Made by a program: the position numbers and the translations under genes
The notes under the pieces: generated by a model
Databases searched by the model: none
The model's input: the letters and a program-made list of their open reading frames with translations, nothing else
What the model was told of the DNA's origin: nothing
DNA from: Rhyacichthys aspro
Lineage: Eukaryota; Chordata; Actinopteri; Gobiiformes; Rhyacichthyidae
Direction: 5' to 3'
DNA: 64,000 nucleotides
Assembly: GCA_036850595.1 (NCBI GenBank)
Contig: CM072148.1
Coordinates: 23,430,731-23,494,730, forward strand
Shown here: positions 56,199-64,000 of the stretch, in pieces
Numbering within the stretch: position 1 is the stretch's first letter
Layout: each line of letters starts with the position of its first letter

Positions 56199-56790
56199 AT
56201 GCCATCCAAGGGTAACAAAGTTGCCAAGAAAGATGCTAGCTCTAGCTTAACACTCTATGCCATTACGGCCCTATTTGAGTAGCAGCACCATAAGCTAAAT
56301 GTTGAGTTAAGGGCTGTGCTTACTACACTTGAAGCCAAACCGGAACAAGCATGTCTATGTCTTTGGAGAACTGTGACCAGTGTATTTCATCTTTCAAACT
56401 CACCCCAGAAGACCTGAGCCAACGAGTATGTACCTCTGATTCAGGTTGTAATTAATTAGCTGTCGTGAACTTTGTCTCTTCAGAACCAGGTTCTTTAGAC
56501 AGGTTCTGGAGGGCTGGAGGTACATACAGGGACTCGTTGGCTCAGGCCACACTGAAGGATAAAGTCATTGATCTGGAGAGCCTTAGCAGACGTCAAAACA
56601 GACGGATTTTTGGACTGCCAAAGTCTACTGAGAGTGGCCAGCACGGCACAGTTTTTTTTTTTCAAAAATGCTTCACGAACTGTTTGGGAAAGAGTTGTTT
56701 CCTTCTCCACTAGAAAACATCAGAACCTACTGCTCGCTAGACTTGAAGCCATCCCCCGGGCAGCCCCTCTGGTGGCCTATAATTGTAATG
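56199..56790 (+). mobile_element. L1-type LINE ORF1 remnant
   Basis: ATG 56199 starts MPSKGNKVAKKDASSS, a Lys-rich start seen in fish L1 ORF1. TAG follows soon (LFE*). After an insertion at 56437-56516 the frame resumes LKDKVIDLESLSRRQNRRIF then GLPKSTES, the conserved centre of L1 ORF1p (coiled-coil end to RRM start). LPSPLENIR-like and KPSPGQP words follow in other frames. Multiple stops and frameshifts; dead. Confidence 0.65.
56413..56545. repeat. Inverted repeat enclosing a 78-bp duplicated insert
   Basis: Left arm 56413-56436 (CCTGAGCCAACGAGTATG...) is the inverse of right arm 56517-56545 except for five extra bases (AGGGA) in the right arm. The intervening DNA is the copy of 53957-54031. 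It interrupts the L1 ORF1 remnant. Confidence 0.9.
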
Positions 56791-58004
56791 GGTCTTCTGG
56801 CAAGTGGAACATCTGGGGTATATCTCTTACTCTGTAACAGTGACTCTTTCTTCAATGTACAGTCTCTGTTCCTGCTGTGCCATACTTGGTTAAGCTCAAC
56901 TTTCTGACTCACTGTCAACACGTTGAACTGGATGCTGACATTCTCCTTGTGTCAAGACACATTTTCTTTGGTCTTCCTACAGACTTCCAGCTTTCCCTTT
57001 GTGGCTTTGAGGCTGGATCCTGGACCATATCTACAGGCAAATCATTCACTTGTAGCAGCAGGTTTCCGATGGGACGACCTCCTTTCTCTCAACCAACTTT
57101 GTAGACCAGATTGTCTCCAGCCTGCGCTCTTACAATGTAGACTGTCTGTTTCCAGAACTTACTTCATTCAGATTATGTACGAGTACTCTATATATCTCTA
57201 CCATTTTCCCTGCCCATTTCTTGGCATATCTTTGTGTTTTAGCTCCTTCTTCTGTAATGATGCCAAAGAGAAGATCAATTGGGAGGCGAGGATGTCTACC
57301 ACACAACAGGTAGGATGGGGAACAGCCTAATGCCTAATGCAGTTATATGCATGAATGACATGGGGCAGATGCTCTGTCCAATTCTGGTGTGATGTTGTTC
57401 TCTTTCATTTTCAGGACTTTCCCAATGGCTGAATCTGCTCTTTATTCTTGGACTAGTTGATTATGGCTGATGGTCTACAGAGGCTCTTTGAGAGGCTGGT
57501 TTGGTGACAGTATGTTAAGGGCTGCTCCTCAAGGGACATCTCCCTGTTTGGCTCTCCTGCTCCCTTCCCACACAGCATCAGCTGTTTCCTCTGGTATTTC
57601 TTTCATGAATGTATTGATGTCAAGTGAACAATCGGACAACACATTAACCTGGATGTTGACTTTTCATTGCCCAGGCAAATGGTGTCCAACTGCATTGAGC
57701 TTAGCTGTGTTTAGGATGTACGTCAGGAGGTTGTTGTTGTTGTTGTGAAAACTGAAACCTTTTTCACTCTCGGGTGCTGCTCTAGACCCTAGTGGCAAGA
57801 TCAACTTGCGGCAACCAGGGCTCTGCAGGAGGATCACAAGGAGAGGTGACTGCTTTACCTCCACTGTGATCACTGTAGTTTGTGTAGGCTGATTCGGTTC
57901 CTGTACAGTGAGAATGGGGTCTCCATTGCCTGTGAGAGTGACAGTTATGTATTACTAACAAGCATTACTGCACAGCTCCATATTGCTACCATATTGCTAG
58001 GCTA
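56791..58004. other. No gene recognised; possible L1-derived DNA
   Basis: Frames at 56877-57330 contain fragments (DILLVS, GFRWDDL) too weak to assign, although position after ORF1 suggests decayed L1. A GTT pentamer lies at 57731-57745. Confidence 0.3.
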
Positions 58005-58009
58005 CTTTA

Positions 58010-58305
58010 TTATAGTTCTTTCAATACACTGCACAACAGCTCCTTAGGAGTCTCCAGGCAGCATACATTCTCAACTTCAGTAGGCATTGTACGGCCATTT
58101 CCACATGTGCACCTATAAACAGAAGCAGTTAAAACGCGCTATGCTACGGGCTACACCATAGAAACATACACAATAAATAGTTTCTCATTTACCAAGCAGA
58201 AACGTCTTGTAGAAGCCTTCGAGGTTTTTGTGTTTGCTCATGTTCTTCGAACTCAGAGTCAGACTCTGGGTCGAAGATATACGGCTCAGTTACTCTCAAA
58301 GCCAT
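58010..58305 (-). pseudogene. P2X7-like Cys-rich domain gene fragment with one intron
   Basis: Minus strand. Exon 1 is 58305-58193: ATG, MALRVTEPYIFDPESDSEFE then RRLLQDVSA(W), donor GTAAATG. Exon 2 is 58112-58010: (W)CTCGNGRTMPTEVENVCCLE then TPKELL, ending TAA. Joining the exons makes a WCxCGxC-like start (here WCTCGNG, with Gly where Cys/Arg follows in relatives) and MPTExENVCC. This is the motif of the zinc-binding domain in the P2X7 receptor tail and in many fish element-encoded proteins. The product is truncated soon after CCLE. Assignment is from remembered pattern. Confidence 0.6.
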
Positions 58306-58607
58306 TGCTGAAAAAGTTATTACTACCATGTACCGTGTTTACTTCAGTCTGTTTCCAGCGCAGCACCATAGAATGTGTAAGCACTAGCGTGATGTCATGA
58401 GTGGGCGGAGCCAACACGGGAGAGCTGAGCCTTAAAGTGACAGCGCCAAATCAGACCGTTCACTTTGGACTCATGATGAGAGCTCATCCAAAACGCTTGT
58501 ATAAGATTATTATTGTGTGTTTCATGTTGCAAAACGTGATATGGTAACCTAAATGTATCCAAAATACACTGTATAATGTTCAAAATAGTATAATATAGGA
58601 CCTTTAA
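58306..58607 (-). other. Upstream part of the P2X7-like element, with possible terminus
   Basis: The minus strand from about 58607 begins TAAAGGTCCTATATTATAC, a terminus familiar from fish DNA elements, and leads into the P2X7-like ATG at 58305. No matching inverse end was found to the left. Confidence 0.35.
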
Positions 58608-59060
58608 GGAGACTTTTCTTTTTGTTACTACAATGTGGACCTTGCAATTTGTTGATGTTGCGTTTGGGCTGCTTTCCAGTCTGTCTTGCTTAGTCAACTG
58701 CCTAGCTGGCAGTGCAGGGGCTGACTTTAATGGCCAGGACTGAAACTCTCCCCTCTGCTCTTTCGCTGCTCATTTTCATTTTGGCAGTTTTCAAGGCTAC
58801 TAGTGAAACATTGACAAGAGAGTACTATAAAAGACGAAGCCCAAGTTTTAGACTTTACTAACTATTATGCCTTTTATCCCGGAATTCAGGCTTTTTTCGT
58901 TTACCTACAGATTACTGCCCATTATCTCCCAGCCATTACAGAGTCAGCCACAGTCAACAGGATTACATCTCTGTGTCCATCAAAAGACCTCATCTCCAAT
59001 CTATATTACATCATATAAGACCTTAGAAGTCCCTTGGTCGATAAAATTAAGATAGTCAAC
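58608..59060. other. No gene recognised
   Basis: Short frame 58867-59055 without recognisable content. Confidence 0.35.
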
Positions 59061-59061
59061 T

Positions 59062-59620
59062 AGGGTTGGGCGATGTTGACCAAATTGACATCGGACAATG
59101 TCTACAGTGAAACATTGTGATGTACGATGACATTGTCTTGGGGGCGGGGAAAATTTTCATTACAGAATGCTGTTGGGCTTCAAGCAGCTTCTCTTGTGTG
59201 AATTCAAACCTGGGTTTTTCCTCAATGTGTTCCTCTGTGTACTTGCATTTCCATCAGGCCCAGATGGCCCAGATGTTACAAATATTGACCTGCAAAACAC
59301 TTCAGGCACGCGCTGTACAAACATATCTATAATCCATTTGCTGTTTTTTACACAATAAATCTTTGTTAAACTGTGTGAAATATAGTAATAATTTTAAACA
59401 ACTTTAACATGTGCAAAAAACAGCATGCGGTTAAACATTGCATCACTTCATTGCTTCTCTCAACGGAGAGAAGCAGAATAAAATCGGATGAGATGTAGCT
59501 CTGGAATAAAACCATGACATATTTCACTGAAATATTTACTCAAACGAAATAATAAACTGCGATATGTACAGTATATATGTGCATTGTGCTGAATGTTGTG
59601 GTGCGTCACGTCAAGAAAGA
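59062..59620. mobile_element. hAT-type element fragment
   Basis: TAGGGTTGGGCGATGTTGAC followed by ACATCGGACAATG and repeated GATGT/ACATTGTGATG words is a common vertebrate hAT 5' end. No transposase frame. Right limit uncertain. Confidence 0.45.
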
Positions 59621-59937
59621 CGACTGAATTCGTGTCATTATTTTATTTAATCTTCACAGTGTGACTGAACATGTAACTTACAAAACAGTATACTCTGACA
59701 GCTTCGAAAAATGTCTTATATTCCAATGGCCATAATTCAAGGGGTATTTAAGTTTCAGTTTTAGCGGTTATAGAGAATCAGTTGAAGTACAGAGCCTATG
59801 CTCCGTGCACACACACTTAAATCATGGTAATTTCACAAGAAGTAAGATGTTTGTACAGTCCGAGCCTGAGGTGTTTGACTGATGGAAATCAAGTACACAG
59901 GAACACATGAAGTGAAACACTGTCAAGTGTTAATTCT

Positions 59938-60250
59938 AGTGATGTGTCATTCACAAACAAGCCGACTCTAAGAGCTGATTCTTTGTAGCGAACGAGAAGA
60001 GCTGGCTCAGGAAGAGCCAAAATCTTCAGCCACAGGCAGGGGCGGGACTATATTTGGATAGGTATACATGCGGCAAATCACATGAACAGACTAGGATCAT
60101 ACCATTATGTGATAGAAGGAAGGGGGACACCCGCTCCGAAGATGGAGAGTGTAGTGAATCAGGCCAGGTTCACAGAGCAACAGAAAGAGGCGGGAGAGAC
60201 TGATTTGAAAGCAAGCAAACAAAGTGCCATCACGATGCCAGCTAAACATT
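59938..60250. mobile_element. hAT-type element fragment
   Basis: CTAGTGATGTGTCATTCACA then AGCCGACTCTAAGAGCTGAT, TCTTTGTAGCGAACGAGAAG and AGCTGGCTCAGGAAGAGCC: the recognised subterminal layout of a widespread hAT family with short palindromic AGAGCYG repeats. The right end is not identified. Confidence 0.5.
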
Positions 60251-62510
60251 GTGATGGTTGACGTCCATCAAGATGGACATGATAATTCTGTTTAATAATG
60301 CTGTTGTATTTGTGGCTAATGGGTTATACTACAGTCTATCACAGGGGCCTCCTTTCTGCTTGAATTTTAGTGTTTGTTGTTGTAGGTCTGTGTCCTCATC
60401 CACATCTGTATTTCACAAATATTAACAGTACATTTTAATAAGGCGCCATTGTATTCTATTTAATACGTAGCAAACATTTGTTTCAAAAGTCTTCATTTTA
60501 GCCTGCCCATACATCTCCACAGGTTTCTTTTTAACTAAACTGGTGTGGATGCTGTGTAAAAGGTTATCTGTTTACCAGCATGAACAGTTAGGGCTGTCTC
60601 TGCCCTCTCTGCTCTTCTTTGTCCACGACCTAAACCACAAACTTAAACTTAAGCTGCTGTCCTTTAACCTAAGTGATCCTGATGTGTGTGGATTTTTTAT
60701 TTTTTTTATTGATTTTTTGTGTTCATGTTTGTATTTTCTGCATCTATAAATGTAATGCTGTTACAGATATGATAAAGTTCAGATTCCAGGGCCTGTTGAT
60801 TGGAGTGTCAGAGGGATTATGTAGAGCTGGAGCAGGTGTGTGTTGGAGGTGTGACACCTTTGGAAGTGGAGCACAGTTTGAGTCTGGCTGTAGAGGGGGA
60901 TTATGTGGATGTAGCTCACAGTGAGTTTCTTGTTAGAGGGGGGTGTCATCAGGCGCAGCACAGTCTGTGTCTGTGGTAAATTTGATTAGAGTTGGCAGGA
61001 GGAGGGGTCCCACAGTGAACAGGTGCCCCTCGCAGCGGATGCCGCTTCAACCCTTGGTCTGTCTCCTCCTCTGACATTGAACTTCCTGCTCTTTGTCTTT
61101 TTCTGCTCCCTTGTCTTCGGCATGGAATCTCTCTTTTCCACAGCTGCCCAGGCCTCGTCTGTCTCTCACTGTTTACATGAACAAACCTATAGAAAGATCA
61201 GCTCATAATAGTAAGAGGGAAATTTCTAAATATTGGAGCTATGGCAATGCCATAAACTGTGTTGTTGTCCAAGTATGTTTGCTGTCTGCTTTGCACTCTT
61301 TTAGTTATTTAATTTTTGATGTTGTGCTGATGGACTTTAAACATCAGAGGAAAGTGTTTTTATTTAAAATCTTCATGAACACATACACAGTGAACAACTA
61401 CATACAAAGCTCAGTTAAATTTAACCTAACTTTCAAACTTCAGCTATATGTGCCATCAGTGTGAAGCTAAACTAAAGCATAATGCACTTGAAACAATTTG
61501 ATAATGTTAGAAGTATAGTTTATAAGCTTTAAGACAGACATGATAAGTAAAGTAGGATTTGGGTGATCATCAACCTTAATTAATAAGGGGACTAATATTA
61601 AAACTGACTTGCTTCTTGTGTTGAAAGTGGAGTATATATTTATTTCCCCCCTTTTTTTGAATTAAATCTGGTGGTGCAGAGCTCAATCCTACAGCTCACA
61701 CTTCTCCTCTTTGGAGCATGTAAACAGCTTCGGTAGCCCTGCAGGGACATACTTGTGTCTATAAACAAACCCATGGTAAATAGAGCAAATACATCTGATG
61801 GTGATTTCAATTCCAAATCAAAATGAATTAGTTCATAAATGTTCTAGACTTTCAGCAAGAATGTGTGCTTAGAACATCCACTGGAGCCTACTGCGCTTTT
61901 TAGAATCCACACAATGCACCTTTATATGCTAATTAGTAACTTGTGACTAATAATGAGTTATTTTGAGAAATGCAAAATTAATATTCACACTTGGCAGAAA
62001 ATGGGACCACCCCAATAGCTCATAAAGGCATATGTATATATATTTTAATTTAAATTATTTTCAAAGTTTTAAGTAGTGGTACATCATGTACCTCATGTCT
62101 TCTGTGTCTCAGACTGACCTCTCTCCCTCATGTTCATGTGAGCACCACCCTTGACGGCCCACCTGTCTGGATCGCTCCAGCCAGACCTCTGCTGGTCCTT
62201 GCTGTGGCCTGACCGCTCTGTGCCCACTATCTCAGCTTCAGGTCCCAGAGGTCCCACTGAGAGGGGACACAGTCTGGAGGAACTAGATCACTCCTAATAT
62301 CATCACTAGTATTCCTGCTGAGAGGACATAACTCCCCTCACACAGTCATAGGTCTGACATCAATGAAGGCATCACATGAAAAATAAAACATCCTCAAACC
62401 TACTCAGCCACTTTTTTGGCTACACCTGTTCAGCCACATCAGCCAATCACAGAACAGCAACTGCACTTAGGCTGTGGAGATGGTTGAGACTCTGCATCAC
62501 AATGAAGAGA
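60251..62510. other. No gene recognised
   Basis: AT-rich flanks around a GC-richer, non-repetitive 60770-61190 (AACAGGTGCCCCTCGCAGCG) that has no coding pattern on either strand. Confidence 0.35.
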
Positions 62511-62570
62511 AGGCAAGGCAAGTTTATTTCTCAGCACACTGGGTGCTTTACAGACATAAAAGTCAGAATT
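62511..62570. repeat. Retroposon-tail repeat
   Basis: GGCAAGGCAAGTTTATTTCT then GGGTGCTTTACAGACATAAA is the familiar inverse of a fish LINE/SINE 3' end. Only a short piece is present. Confidence 0.5.
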
Positions 62571-62779
62571 GCGACTCGCCTTACTTCATCAGATTTAGTT
62601 CTTACTTTGGGCACAAGCAGGTAACCAGATATTTTCAGAGTCCGAGATATTAGTTGCCAGAGGTCAGAGGACAAATGTCAGACTAATATGAGTTGATAGA
62701 AATGAGACCACACTGGGGACACTACTATTACTAAGAACAGAACAGTAACAATAAAGGAAACCACTGGCTGGTCTAGGAG

Positions 62780-64000
62780 ATTAGGTGACGGAGCCTACTT
62801 CCAATCCATCCTCAAGAGCGCTCGGTGTATAGTGACACTCCCAGGTCAACACAGTTCCTTTGATCACAGTGGAGGGTGTAAATACAGCACTGACCTTCTG
62901 GACGGAATCCGAATAAGTCACCATGTGTAATTAAACCAGTTATAGTAATAACACCTTTATTTGACTCACAAAGATTACCACACATTCTTATTCCAGCAGT
63001 TTTTCGTCCTGTTACGATTGGTGAAACCACTTTTAATGACACCAGCTTTTAGTCGACGTTGTAGTTCAGCTGAAACAGAAGCTCTCACAACAAAAGACAG
63101 GTTTAGGATCAGTTTTTACAATATGCCACAAGTGTGTACACCGTATATGTAAGGCTTTATCAGGTTTTGCCCAGGATAGGAGTAGCTCTTTTCTCTACAA
63201 AAAAGTCTCTGTGGAGGATAAATTTCCTCTACTCTCTTCGGCATGTAGCCTAACATTGGGATCCTCTTCCACATGTAGATCACAAGCTAAAGAACAGGTG
63301 GCGGTAGTGTTTCATCACTGAAGAATTTCATAACATTTTCATAAAGTTGATAAGGCAAGATGAAGACTGCAGAGCCTGAATCCACAACAAGGGTAGTATT
63401 GTTAGAAGAAGCAGGTGAACAGACAGTAATATTGCAATATAACTTGATGCATGGTAAAGATCCGAGTCACTTTAAGTAAATGTAAATCTTTGGTCTAGGC
63501 TGAAAGGCAGACACGAGCAAAATGTCTGAATGATTTTAACACATGACTTACATTTTGCCATGGCAGCTGGGCAGTGTGGGAAATTTGCCAAGTGTTTATC
63601 TGAATTACACCCAAAGCAGCACTGGGAAGAGGAAGTAACATCAGTAGGCTTACTTGGGCACCTGCTTTGCTGATTTTTCTTTTTAGATATATATGAATCA
63701 GGCTGTACAGCTTATACTGGAGCAGTATGGTCTGTTGCCATTGTTTTAGGTTGGTGAGCTGCAGATTCCGCAGTGAAGTAACGTAGCTCTTTAATGTGTC
63801 TCAGGCCAAGTATTTCCATTGCATTGCATTAAATACCAGTTCGTTTTTGTTGAACATCTGCATCCATATGTCGAAAGGCATTGGCAGTTCTCCAGAACAG
63901 GGCAAGAATGGCAGTTAGCGGCACATAAGCAGCCATGAAAAAAACCCCAAAACAAAACAACAGAAAAATGTAGGTTCTGAATAAAGTAACAAACAGGGGC
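62780..64000 (-). mobile_element. Gypsy-like retroelement remnant (gag end, protease, start of RT), runs off the edge
   Basis: On the minus strand, in broken frames from right to left: a CCHC-type knuckle region (about 63626-63560, Cys pair then His and Cys, with a second partial knuckle), then an aspartic-protease motif VDSGSAVFILP (about 63390-63353), then the region before RT and part of the RT fingers (about 63110-62812; VRASVSAELQRR, GIRMCGNLCESNKG). The order gag-protease-RT is that of Ty3/Gypsy. Stops and frameshifts throughout. No LTR inside the window. Dead copy. Confidence 0.65.

Noticed and set aside
57470..57748. Plus-strand 92-codon frame as a gene
   Set aside because: Ends in a GTT repeat, has no domain and lies in decayed repeat DNA.

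Overview
This is a stretch of a vertebrate nuclear genome, almost certainly a ray-finned (teleost) fish. The evidence is AT-rich, intron-bearing DNA with one multi-exon vertebrate gene, and an interspersed-repeat fauna typical of fish: Tc1/mariner, hAT, piggyBac, THAP/YqaJ-type and P2X7-like elements, L1, L2 and Gypsy remnants. No bacterial operons, CRISPR arrays or confident RNA genes were seen.

The one confident gene is a complete micall2 (MICAL-like 2) on the + strand, 17750-31404. I resolved 17 coding exons with GT-AG junctions that join into one continuous frame of 770 residues. The order is an N-terminal calponin-homology domain (exons 1-3), half of a LIM domain (exon 5), a long Ser/Thr/Pro-rich linker (exons 6-11), a C-terminal bMERB coiled-coil domain for Rab binding (exons 12-16) and a basic tail (exon 17). 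The second zinc finger of the LIM domain is absent, and a degenerate copy of part of exon 6 lies in the last intron.

Left flank, 1-17.5 kb. A possible terminal exon of an upstream + strand gene lies at 816-878, where integrator subunit ints1 would be expected by synteny. Its putative intron holds a CAGTGGTCCCTCG-type DNA element carrying a 41-bp CCAAT-containing tandem array. Next come a hAT BED-finger fragment, a near-complete but dead piggyBac element with TTAA ends, a deletion derivative of a two-gene THAP/YqaJ-type transposon, a coiled-coil processed pseudogene that carries a Gypsy leader inside a perfect 258-bp duplication, and a 5'-truncated L1 fragment.

Right flank, 32.4-64 kb. Apart from repeats this is largely gene-free. 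Several stretches rich in TAATTA-type homeodomain sites look like developmental enhancers. uncx lies beside MICALL2 in vertebrates, so they may belong to it, but that is inference. The repeats include a Tc1 element broken by a foldback element (itself containing a second foldback with a tRNA-like segment) and by an L2 LINE. They also include a second Tc1 split by a solo LTR, an L1 ORF1 remnant holding a 78-bp templated insertion between inverted repeats, a P2X7-like gene fragment with an intact intron, hAT ends, and a Gypsy pol remnant at the right edge.

The most unusual observations are the half-LIM micall2 with an exon-derived fragment in its own intron, the duplicated and inverted-repeat-flanked insertion at 56.4 kb, the fused retroelement-leader/coiled-coil ORF near 10 kb, and the two domain-bearing DNA-element remnants at 5.9-6.8 kb and 58.0-58.6 kb.
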